Shown in pieces: positions 11,505 through 23,000 of a DNA stretch of 64,000 nt. Under the pieces are notes generated by a model that saw nothing but the letters and a program-made list of their open reading frames with translations, was not told the DNA's origin and did not search any database. The translations under genes and the position numbers were made by a program. The DNA is from Trema orientale (taxonomy: Eukaryota; Streptophyta; Magnoliopsida; Rosales; Cannabaceae), in the NCBI GenBank assembly GCA_002914845.1, contig JXTC01000534.1, positions 49,598 through 113,597 on the forward strand, read 5' to 3'. Position 1 is the first letter of the stretch; each line of letters begins with the position of its first letter.

Positions 11505-13017
11505 GCCAGCTTGTTGATGCCTTAATTGTTTGGCTAGTATTACGCTAAATGCATATACGTAAAATAACTACAAGTGCACGGATCGTAAACAAGTAATAAA
11601 GTGATAAGTATAGAGTTGTCGATCCCACGAGGAATTAAGTGTTAAATTATCGCTAAGTACTGGAATTGTCGTGACCAAACTTTATCTAAGTAACCAAACT
11701 AAATGAATTTATAACTTAAATAAATACAAAGATAAATATAAATACAAAAATAAAATATGGAGACTTCTATGTACAAATGTACTAGGGGATTGAATTCATC
11801 TAACTATCAACTATGTCTTTTGATCACCAATTGCATTCTAATCAATTATTCCTAGTTTATAAGCCAAGAACCCAAAGATATTTCTACTTCCTTTCTCGAG
11901 TGCCGAGTGAAATCATTCCTAAATCTCAGTTCAAATATCTCTATTCCGAACCTAGAAATTAAGAATTTATTATGTTGAATGGTTCTTTGATTATGGCTTC
12001 AAAGGAATTACAGGTTATCTCAAACTCTACAAGTCATAAGTTATACTATCCTATGGTTGTTTCTAAAATTCTCTTTCTCAAGTGTCAAATTCTAAAAACC
12101 AAATCATCCAACTAGTAGCTAATTAGTTAAGAAACATTAAGTATAGAATAGTATAAATAAATTCAAGAACAACATCAAAGAATATATTAGAAATCAAGAC
12201 ATAGAATCAAAGTTAAGCTACATCATTCCCCAAGTATATAATAATTAGTTCAACATAAAAGAATCTAATACTAATTTCAACAAGAATTATATATATCCAA
12301 ATATATTTAATAATCAAGCATAATACAAAATTCAAATGAAATTAGGGTGAGAAAGAGAAAGAGAAAACTCTTTTGTGGAGGTAGAACTTCAAGTTTCAAT
12401 CTCTTCAAGCCATTCTCTCACGCATCCTCTCCAAGAATTTTGCTCCAAAGCTCTCCTTCCTCTCTAGAAATTTTGAGCTCTCTTATGTGTGTCTTCTCTC
12501 CAACTCTCTACTCTTAAAATGGAAGCTTAAGGATGTATTTAAGGAGTTCTAAGGTGACCTAAGCTAGGTAGATTATCAACCATTCGATCAAATAGCATCA
12601 AGGGTTCAGATTAGCTCTAAAAACTCGCTAAAAATATGTTTTCGGATGCTGTATAGCGCCATGGTGCTCTCTGTCAAGCGCCGTGACACTCTATCCTCTG
12701 GAACTCAGTTTTTCAGGCAGCGCCGCGACGCTCTGGGCTCTGGAACTCAGCATAACAGCTTTTCTTTCCGGGGGCACCATTTCTTCGTTTTAGCTTCGTT
12801 TTGCCTGATTTTCATTGCATTGAGTTCGTATTGGACTCAACTTTCATCCCAAATGGTTGAAATATCCATATTTGTCACCAATATTTCTTGATTCTCATTT
12901 ATTTATATGAACTATAAAAATAAAATAAAAACACATTAAGCTAACATAAATGCTTGAGAACTTACAACTATTTAAGTTGAATGATACCTGATTTTTGAGT
13001 GAATTAATCACTCATCA
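11505..13017 (-). repeat. Ty3/gypsy-type LTR remnant (copy A)
   Basis: On the minus strand it begins TGATGAGTGATTAATTCACTC and runs about 1.5 kb to a 3' end containing CTCGTGGGATCGACAAC and then ATCCGTGCACTTGTAG. This order, a 'gtgggatcgac' box followed by a 'gcacttg' box shortly before the LTR end, is what I know from Athila/Tat-type plant gypsy LTRs. A sister copy lies in opposite orientation at 13861. No gag-pol is attached, so it is a solo or truncated LTR. It carries three near-palindromes of the AGCGCC(N)3GCGCTC type. The lower boundary is approximate. Confidence 0.5.
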
Positions 13018-13860
13018 GCTAGGAAGAACAAAAATGAAAAGACTAAGCTCACAAATCCCATATGGCTTCAATAGTTTCTGCAATGCAACCATCATGTTGA
13101 AATCAGCAATACGCTGGAGCATTAAAAGAAAATAAACAAAAGTGAACACACTTTAAGTGGGACTTGTTAATGTATGTGAACACATAGAGATAATGTACAA
13201 ACCGCTTATAGAAATCGAGTATTCAACTGTGATTAGAGCTCAGGAATAATTAGAAATGATCCAAAGGAAGCTAAGTTTGAGTGGGAGTGATGATCGCAGA
13301 TGAAAGGTAGAAAGGCTTAAAAGGCAGAGATTCTGAGAAATCCAGTATGAGCAATGAAGACTGGGAAGATCTGAATACGAGAACTGCAAGTGATCATCCA
13401 AATGTCTTCAATGACATTATTTCTGAATTGGAGAAGGATGTAATCTACTAAAGATGTGGACAATCTTGGCACCTAAAAGAAATTATTAAAAAGGTAGAGT
13501 AGGTTCTGCTAAAAGCTCCAAGACTGATGATGCTGCTAATCCTTATGTCAAGTCACTAAAGCTTCCATAGAAGAAGATGTGATAATAGCATATTCAGGAC
13601 TCACAAGTATGCACACGGGCATTAGTTTGGTGTTAATGCAGGGTTATGTGATGAGTAATGTCGATGGCTGATGGACTTCCAGGAAAGCTAAATATGGAAG
13701 TCAGCATCATAATTATTAGCAAGATTTTTCGACATAAGCCATGATGAAATTCTTAGAATTCGTCAATTCTAAGTAGTTTATTTATATGGTAGAATATGAT
13801 TATTAGTAAAGACAATGATAGTGACATAAGCTATGAGATGTGAGCGTGTGTGAAGACCTG
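13018..13860. other. Unassigned DNA between two inverted LTRs
   Basis: No intact gene. A short stretch near 13350-13440 reads SMSNEDWEDLNTRTASDH on the plus strand and looks like old coding sequence, but I cannot place it in a family. A segment at about 13168-13205 (TATGTGAACACATAGAGAT) recurs almost unchanged at about 15183, just beyond the second LTR, so the repeats here have a composite history. Confidence 0.35.
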
Positions 13861-15170
13861 TGATAAGTGAATTTTATTCACCTATTTAGTTATGATTTTA
13901 TCTCTTTATTTGCTTAATTTCCTTACTTTCTCTCTTAGTTCTCGTACTTTATTTGTTTTTCTCAGGTTTTGAATAATTATAGAAACATTGGACAAGCTCA
14001 CCAAGTTGGTAAAGAACAAATTGAGGCGTTTTAGATAGAAGCTTAAGCGCCACGGCGCTCAAGGTTCTAGAATTTTTTCCAGAACCTATAGCGCCACAAC
14101 AGTACCCTGTTTTTGTCCTAGTGCCGTAGCACTCTCGTTTGGTGTTGTACGACAATTTCCTCAGCACCACCGCACTGGCACGTGTTCTGGCCCTTTTTTG
14201 GCCATATTTAACCTAGCCGCCAAGGAGATATATAAGGGATCTTTTGAGATCCGAGAGGGACATCTTGGAAGGCATTTTTCGGAGCTTGGTTATCTATTTT
14301 CAAGGGACAAGATGAATGAAGAGGAGGATGTGAAGAGAATCTCACCAAATCAAAAGAGTTTTTTCTTTCTCGTCTATTCCTTTCATGATGTTGTCCTTAT
14401 TTAGCTTATTTTTATTCTTTTCTATTATGAACTAAGCATTTTATCTAGAGGAATGATGTAACCTATACTTGAAACTATGTCTAGATTTTCAATATCAATT
14501 TTGTGGTGATTTTTTATTGGTTTATTTATGTTATTTGCTCTTTATATTTCTCAATTGATTAACAACCATTGGGATGTTTTGGATTCTAGAATCCGGTACT
14601 TGAGAGAGCTAATTTTAGAGATATGACTATAGAATAATACAACCTAGGATATTGTAGAGTTTGAGAATACCTATGAATCCTTTGAAACTTGTTATTGAGA
14701 ACTATAAAACTTAATGAACTCTAGTTTTCTCAATTTTGAATAGAGATATTGAAATTGGAATTTAAGAGTAGTTTTTACTCGGCACTCGAGAGAGGGAATA
14801 GAAATAATTTTGAGTTCTTGCTTATAAACTGGGAAAATTAATCAAGTGGTGTTGTTAATTGAAAGATACAGTGGATACTTAGGTGAAGTTAAACCTCTAG
14901 AATTCATTTCCATTGTTATTTTCCTTTACATTTATAATTGCATTGTGACCTTAGTTTTGTATTTTAGAATTTCCTTTGACTACTATTCCTCCACAATTAA
15001 TTTGAAGTGTCTAGATAAAATTAAGATTATCCAACTATGGTACTTAGTAGAAATTCAATATTAATCCATGTGGGTACGATAACCTTATTTATCATTTTAC
15101 TATGAAACTTAACACCATACACCTGCGGTATAATTTCGTAAACAACATGATTGAAATCAAGTTTTCAAGT
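13861..15170 (+). repeat. Ty3/gypsy-type LTR remnant (copy B)
   Basis: It begins TGATAAGTGAATTTTATTCACC, matching the start of copy A, and near its end has CATGTGGGTACGATAACC followed by ATACACCTGCGG and AAATCAAGTTTT. The last words resemble the junction of an Athila/Tat-type LTR with its internal region. It is about 1.3 kb, in inverted orientation to copy A. It contains four 15-base near-palindromes around 14046-14177. No coding part is attached, so it is an old solo or truncated LTR. Confidence 0.5.
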
Positions 15171-15401
15171 AAGAAACTATTAATATATGTGAACACATAG
15201 AGATGGTGTATAAACTGCGTAAAATCCGTGTAAGGAGATGAAGGAAATCTTCATATTTATGTCAATAAGGTATATAACGTGTAGCTGGAACAAAACGAGT
15301 ATTTACTACGTATAAGCAGCATATTATATATGGTAACAATATAAAGATTCGGTGGAGAGGTTAGTGAGCCGAAGCCTATTCTCTTTCAATTTTTAAGTTA
15401 G

Positions 15402-15870
15402 TGTTTCCTCTTCTTGTTGTGTTTGATTTATATGTTTGTTAACAATTTCTAAATGTAAATGAATGGTTTCAATTATTGGGTTTACTTTAAATTTCCTAGA
15501 CAACTCTAAATTTAAACCAGTTGTTTCATCTTCTTGTTATGTTGGATTTAAATTTTTGTGAACATTTTCAAAACGTAAACATTAGTTCAATTATTCTATT
15601 CGGTCTAAACTTTGTAAATGACTCTAAAAGTAAGCAAATGGTTTCGTCTTCTTTTGTACTCCATTTAATTTTTGTAAACAATTTTTAAACGTAAACAATG
15701 GTTTCAATTCTTGTCTTCGGTTTAATTTTGTAAATAAGTCTAAATTTAAACTAGTTGTTTAGTTTTATGTTAATGGTAAATAATTTTTAAATGTAAACCA
15801 ATGGTTTATTTTTTGTTCGTTGTAAAAAAATTTTAAATGTAAACTAGTAGTGTAATCTTTTTAGATGTAA
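15402..15870. repeat. Degenerate tandem repeat, period about 118 bp
   Basis: Units starting at about 15402, 15522, 15639 and 15756 share the order TGTTTC.TCTTCTTG, TTTGTNAACAATTT.TAAA.GTAAAC, ATGGTTTCAATT, CTCTAAATTTAAAC. Three full copies and one partial copy can be followed. I saw no matching gene or known satellite. Confidence 0.6.
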
Positions 15871-18329
15871 ACCAACTCTGGCAATGGTGCGATCTTCTTC
15901 TCCAGCAATAATGCGAATAAAATGGTTAGTATAAAGTTCTCTAACAATAGTTGATTTTCTTCTCGGGCAACGATTTAGACGCTTACTTTGAGCTTCTCCG
16001 ACAACAATTTTCTCTTTCCGGAGACAAGTCCATTCTTCTCTCTTCTACACCCACTCCAAACTTTTGTGGCTGTGGAAGATAAGAGAGAGAGGAGCAATGA
16101 GACTCATGGGAGATGAGAGAGACGACAAAACAACAAGAAGCAACCACATTTTCTCCATTTTTAGGGTAGTCTAGGTAGACTACATTTAAAACGGGTATGC
16201 ATATTATGTTAATAGTAAAACGGGTATGCATGTGATAATGCCTTCATGCCAAATAAAACGGGTATTTGGCAACTAATCCTATATTTTTAGGTTTCACCAA
16301 ACGAGCCCTAAAATGGCTTATTGGTCTTGGGCCAATTGAAGTCTGTAGGCCATTAAGCTTTAAAATTTCCAAATAGGGCAAATGTTGAATTTTACTAAAA
16401 TTTGTGGACAAATTTATTAAGGGGAGTTATATCTGCACCCCCAACATGCATAAAAGCACCTTTATTTTTCCAAAACCTTTTTGTAACATATTTATTCTTA
16501 AGTAAAAAGACCAAAAGGTACAGTCATTCTATTAAATTTTTAACTTTTACTCTTAATAACTGTACCCATGATATTATAATTTGAAATCTTAAATATTTTA
16601 ACCAAATTTTCCTAAATTTAGACCCTAATAAAATTATTTTAAAAAATTTGCTCATTAATGATGGATATTGTCAGAGTTCAAACTTGCTCAATAAAAACAT
16701 ATCACAATTCCAAAGAGAAAAAAATAATAATAAAAAAAAGAAGGAGAAGTAAATCAATTGATTTGCTTGGGATTTAACTTTTTTTAAAAAAATGTAACAT
16801 TTACTACTTTAATGATTTTTAAAACAAAACTTCGATACATATATATTTTCTTTAATTAATTTTGATTACCGGTGTAACTTTGTAATGATTATTATATAGT
16901 AATTTAATTTTTGTTGCTATTTGTTCAGACGAGTTATAAACTACGCTTGTTTATTTATGTTTATAAAAGTAAACTCCCAATCTCTCATACATTGATCTAT
17001 GTTAGAATGAACAGTACATGACTTTGTGTAGAACAAATATCATCATCACTATAAATAGAGAATTAAAATGAGAGGAAATTGAATAGCTTATCAAACTGTG
17101 TATAAATATTAAAGGTGTCTTTCTAATAGAAAAATATTTTTTTAAAAATAAAAAAGTCCATTAAAATCATTATGGTTATCAAAATAATGTTGTATAAGGA
17201 AAGATCTATTTTAGAGATGATTTGGGGTGCTAGTACTAAAAAGGCACCAATTCAGCAGGTATCGTTTTATCCAATTAAAATTGGTCATATACGTCTTTTC
17301 ATGGTAAAAGTTGGAAAGAATAATGTAGTATTTATTTTTATTAGTTTTTTCCAACTACTCAAATTATAGTTGCCATTAAATCATATGATCCAATGGCTAA
17401 AAATAGAAATACCTATTAGATTGGAACCATATATAAATATGTTGATTTATGTCTGAAATTCTGTCAAAACAAATTTGAAAAAAAAAATATTGAATGACGA
17501 AAGTTAGAAAGTCCTTATCTATAAATGATCATTAGAACTATCCTAAAGTCCACATTAAAATATATATATATATATATATATATTGATAAATGGCCTAATG
17601 GGGGTTGCCCCGTCGGTAATGCCCCGCACACAGGGCGGGCCTGGTCGAGAGACTCTCGCTTGTCCACCCTTTCACCAAGCAATCAGCATTTAACAACTAT
17701 AAATTCCAGGATTAGAATTGACGCTGGTAACATTTTCAGAGGCTAGAAAAACAATTTGTGGAAATGCATTAGGTCCTGCATCAGTATTACAATACCTTTT
17801 TCTATTTGTAATTTGTAATTTCTAATCAAAGATTTTTTTATCTTACTACTTGATCGTAGATGTGAGTTTAATGCTCAGTGTAATCGATGTTTTACTATTG
17901 TATATAGACACCTGTTGGAGCTAATAAATATGTAACTCTCTCCCTTCCTATTACCGCAAGATGCAGAAAAAATCAGCATAATTTTAAGGAAATATAAATA
18001 GGCACACAAAAACTCACCTCCTTTCAATCAAAATTTTTTGAATTCAATTCACTCTCCATTTATCTATCACTATGAAAGTTTAAATCTAAATTTAAGTTGA
18101 TACAGCTGTGAAGATTTAAATTTAATTGTATACAGCTTGAAATTTTTAAATTTATATAAAACGGATATATTTGAGGGGATATGATAAAGAAATATGATTT
18201 TTCTTATTTAATGCTTATATGTCTACACCAAATCACATAAAGAGATTTTTTTCTAAAAAAAATAATAATTCTGTAGAGTGGGTGGTTCCAGATAAAAAGG
18301 GGTTCCTTTGTAAGATTTCATTTAACATT
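15871..18329. other. Intergenic, no gene seen
   Basis: AT-rich. The word CCAAACGAGCCC near 16298 looks like the end of a MITE whose partner I could not find. A (TA)n run lies at about 17561-17582. Directly after it is a short GC-rich patch (17595-17680) containing GCCCCGTCGGTAATGCCCCG and GGGCGGGCC, clearly unlike its surroundings and of unknown origin. No coding sequence is supported. Confidence 0.45.
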
Positions 18330-19145
18330 TTACTTGTACAGTAGGATATTCAATATTTTCTGTTTCTATTCCCTATTTTTCCTCCCTAATCTTGGAAATT
18401 ACAGTTATATATATATATATATATTCTCTACTTCTCCACAGCATAAATCAAATCCAAATTCTTGACATATTTCCAATCCCAAGAATTTCATAGAGGGTTT
18501 GAGCAGTCATGTTCCAAGATGACAATCCAACATTGCAAATCACACCACAACTACTCGATGGAGAAAATTTTATTGTATGGTCTCAACATGCAAAGTTGTT
18601 TCTCACGAGTAAAGGAAAAATGGGATACGTAGATGGCACTATTGAGCAACCAAAGCCTAGAGATGCTGGTTTTGAGTCCTGGAAGGCTGACAACTCGAAG
18701 GTCATGTGCTGGCTCGTGAATTCTATGGCACCCGAGATTGCGGAAACTTGCTTGTTTCACTCAACAGCCAAGGCAATGTGGGATACCTTTAGCCCTGATA
18801 TACACTAGAGTAGGAGATAATTTTCATCTTTATGGACTAAGACTCAAGATTCGTGCTACTAGGCAGCGGGAGTCTTCAGTCACGGCATACTACAACAAAC
18901 TGCGAAGCTGTTGGCTAGAGCTTGATTACTACCGGCACATCGAAATGGGGTCAGAAGTTGATAGTGACAACTTGAAGAAGTACATAGAACAAGAGAGGAT
19001 ATTTGAATTTCTGGTTGGTTTGAACCCTGACATGCATCACATCAGAGATCAAATTTTGGGGAGTAATAAGTGTCTTCCATCCCTTTGCCAAGTCTATGGT
19101 CGAGTTCTTGCTGAAGAACGCAGGAGGAATGGAGGATACATGTGA
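18330..19145 (+). mobile_element. Copia gag fossil with its leader (copy 1)
   Basis: About 180 bp of leader precede a gag-type reading (LLDGENFIVWSQHAKLFLTS at its N-terminus, CWLELDYYRHIEM and KYIEQERIFEFLVGLNPDM further on), diagnostic of the Copia gag (UBN2/Retrotran_gag) family. Only gag is present; pol and LTRs are absent, and it has at least one break. The leader and gag match a second fossil at 21080, so both derive from the same family. Old and non-functional. Confidence 0.8.
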
Positions 19146-20054
19146 TAGGGACATCGATACGACATGATGTAAGTTACAAGATTAATGATGTTTTATTGTT
19201 TTTGAAGATTATTTTCTTTTTAATAGTTCTGTTTTAGATATTTTCTGATGTGTTTATTTTACTTAATTAGTGCACGATCGTGTCAAGTTCAAAAGTTATT
19301 TATTAAATAGTTTTTTTTTTAATTATCTTTATGTTGGTGTAAGTTATTTATTAAACGGTTTTTTTTTTAATTATCTTTATGTTGGTGTTCAGATTTTTGA
19401 TACGTTTATTAATAATAATATCGTGTTTTTTTCTAATCTTTGATACGTCATATTCCATCATGATAGTCTTCCTCAAGTACGACATGGTTGAGTAGTAAAG
19501 TATTATTCCATTTGTATCGTCTATAAATTCCAAGATTAGATGTGACGAATCAATTGCAAATAAATTTGTTACTTGAATCCAACCACAAATTAAGGCTGAG
19601 ATTGAGATGTATACAGAAGCTGGATTTGTATACACTTGTGTTCATTCACGATGGTTAGCTAATATAGTATCTGTACTGTTACTCTCAACCACAGGACAGA
19701 AAATACCGGACATTTTTCATTTCATTGTACATTACCTTCTATGGTTTTTATGTGCCATGGATCATAGAATTCCAAGATCATATTAGTCTGTGTAAAGTGA
19801 AAAATGTGGCATGAAACCAACAAAGAACTTCGATCCAACTTTATATATAAATAATGAAATGTTCTCTATTCACACAATGATCAAAATATAATAATTCAAA
19901 GCTATTGACTAGAATGAAAGGTTCAAAAACTTTTTAAGGATGAAAGCGAATAATGGTAACACAAAAAATCACTATTCCTCCCATGCTGATCTTCTTAATG
20001 AGTTCTGTGTATTTTTTTTATTCCTGAAATGAAGTCCATCCATAGTATGAATCT
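19146..20054. other. Intergenic, with a 48-bp tandem duplication
   Basis: Two adjacent copies of a 48-bp unit, AAGTTATTTATTAAA followed by a T run and TTATCTTTATGTTGGTGT, lie at about 19293-19388. The last part, near 19990-20054, is probably the 3' untranslated region of the minus-strand gene that ends at 20055. No other feature is supported. Confidence 0.5.
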
Positions 20055-23000
20055 TCACCAGAAGAACCATCTTCGTTTGGTGCTAGAATTCCCGATTCGC
20101 TCATGTTTTTTCCTAGTCTCCATTCCCTGCTTCAAAGATTCCAATCTTTTCCTGCGAAGAATTTAGTTTGGAGGTAACATTTTTTAGAGGCTCTATCTAA
20201 AACAAAGCGAAAACACATTAGGTAATACATTAATAGTACAATACCTTACCTAAATTTTTTTTGACAAATTATTATTGAGGATAAACTCTTCCCAAAGAAA
20301 AAAAAAAGAATTTACTTTATTGGCTTGATCTAAGGATTTCATATATGTTTGACCCATTGGTACGGCGCACCGCAATTTTTCTCTGATATAATTGGTTAGC
20401 GGTATGAGGTGCTAAATCCTAGCTTATTCTTAATTAAGCATGAGGTGGGTTGGGATTGGGATTACACGCCCCACCCTGTTTATATAATGTACACAATTTT
20501 ACATGTTTATGCGTTATACTAATATAATATTTGTGTATTTTGAAAACTATAATTATGAGTTTTCTTTTCCAAAAAATTAGGTTCTTTAATGGACTAATTT
20601 GGACTGAAAAATAGCTGGCCCACATAGGTTCATATTAAATAGGTCCACCAAATAAATGATTACTGGGGCAGGAATGAGATGAATAAAAGATGACTGGAAG
20701 GGGTTGGAGACTGGAAAACTAACCCCCTCCCCGTTAACTAAGGCATAAATTAGGGTGTATTTGGGGTAGGTCAAATATTGCGTAATTTGCTATTGGGAGA
20801 TTAGCGTTTTGTGTCTTTTAATGGTTAAACGGCCAGAGTGTATGGTTAAACGGCCAGAGTGTATGGATTTTTGCACTTGGTATATCTACTTATATACTAA
20901 TTCTAGTTTATGTACCATGTATAATAACTTTTACAGTGATTTTACACTTGGTATAAATACTGATATACAGGTCATTTTGTTACAGCATTTGAAAAACGGA
21001 TATTTATTTAAAATGAGCCTAAAATTCCATCATTTTGCTATAAGACCCTTTGCTATATTTGTAAAATAAAATAGTTGATATTTTCCTTGTAAAGTAGGAT
21101 ATTTAAAAATTTTCCGCGCTTCTATTCCCTATTTTTCCTCCTAGTCTTGGAAAGTACAGTTATATTCATATTCTATACTTCTCCAGAGAATAAATCAAAT
21201 TCAAATTCTCGATATTTTTCCAAACCCAAACTTGGAAGAATTTCAACGAGTTTGAATGGTCATGTTCCAAGAAGACAATCCAACTTTGCATATCACTCCA
21301 GAGCTACTCAATGGAGAGAATTTTATTGTGGTTCCCAATATGCAAGGCTGGTTCTCGAGAGTAAAGGGAAAATGGGATATGTACTAGGCACAATTGAGGA
21401 ACAAAACGAACAGATCCTGGTTTTGATTCCTGGGAGGCTGAGAACGCTGAAATAATGTGCTGGCTCAGGAATTTGATGGCACCCAAAATTTGCCAAAACT
21501 TCCTTTTTTTTTTCCTCAACAGCCAAGGAAATGTGGGATACTTTAGTTGAGAGCTACACTAGAGTAGGAGATCATTTTCATCTCTATGGACTAAAACTTA
21601 AGATTCTTGCTACAAAGCAGCGGGAGTTTTCAGTCATGTCCTACTTCAACAAAGTACAAAGCTATTGGCTAGAGCTTGATTATTACGGGCATATTGAAAT
21701 GGAATCAGCTGCTGATACAGAAAACTTTAAAAAGTATATAGAACAAGAGAGGATATTTTAATTTCTGGGTGGTTTGAACCCTGAAATGGATCAGATCAGA
21801 AATCAAATTTTGGAGAATTCTCTTCCATCCCTTTGTGAAGCCTATGGTCGAATTCTTGGTAGAAAGCAGGAGGATGGATGTGATGGTGCCATTGATACAG
21901 GAAAATTCAGCACTAAAAGCTACACAAGAATTGCCAGTAGAGCCTCCTAAGTAGGAGACAAGAGGTGCTGATAAAGCTGTCTTATGGTGTGATTATTGAA
22001 AAAGGCCTAGGCACACCATAGATAGATGCTGGAAGTTGCATGGGAAACCTCAGCTTCGAAGAAAAAACAGCTCAAATGGCCACTGCATTGACTAGTGAAA
22101 GCTCCTTTAACCTTGGAGCAGTTGAATTACTTCTGTGAACTGTTTCAACAATCCGAGGTTTCTCCTTCCTCATCTTCCTTTGCACAATCAGGTAAATCTT
22201 CAATCTTCCCTTTCACCGTGAAGCAGTTGAATTACTTCTGTGAACTGTTTCAACAATCTGAGGTTTCACCTTCCTCCTCTTCCTTGCACAATCAGGTAAT
22301 CTTCAATCTTCCCTTTAATTCCCCCTCAGCGCCCCCCACCCCCACCCCAAAAAAAATCTCATTCTAGGTTTATGGATCATTTATTCAAGAGCTACATACC
22401 ATGTTACGAATAAATCAAATCTTGTTTTATTGACCTATCAACAATTTGTTGTGTATTAGCAAGATAACCAAGTCTCTAAATTTTTCACTCACCTCTTCTC
22501 AAATCAATGTGTTTTCAGCTTTTAACTACTGGGAGGATGATTGGCAATGCTGCGGGGAGAGGGGACTATGATGCCTAGAACTGGAGGAAGTAGATTTGTG
22601 CCCATTATGGTTGGTTCCAGGAGAGTCAAAGGGAAGAGATTTGGTATCTTGGTTTTTCGTCTCTAAAATACTTATATCTATGTTCTACTCTACATGTCTC
22701 AAAATTCAGATGTGAAATCTGTGAACTTGCGAAGAAGAGTAGAATACCACGCATTTTTTCCTTCACTGTAATAAAATTTTGAGATTTTATTTTTGCTTGC
22801 TTCATAATTTTTTGATTGCTTCATAATGAGGCTTGAGTCCTATAGTTTGTTCTATTTGGGAAATTCAAGTGGTTTGTTACTTCTATTAAGGATTGCACTC
22901 AAGTTACCAACCTGAGATTGGTCTTATAACTCATTTTTAAAAACTTCCACAACATGATCAAAACTCAATTTCATGCCAATCCGCAGATTTTTAGATCCAG

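Noticed and set aside
12646-12891. 81-residue open frame on the plus strand
   Set aside because: It lies wholly inside the gypsy-type LTR remnant and owes its Arg/Ser content to the GC-rich near-palindromes.
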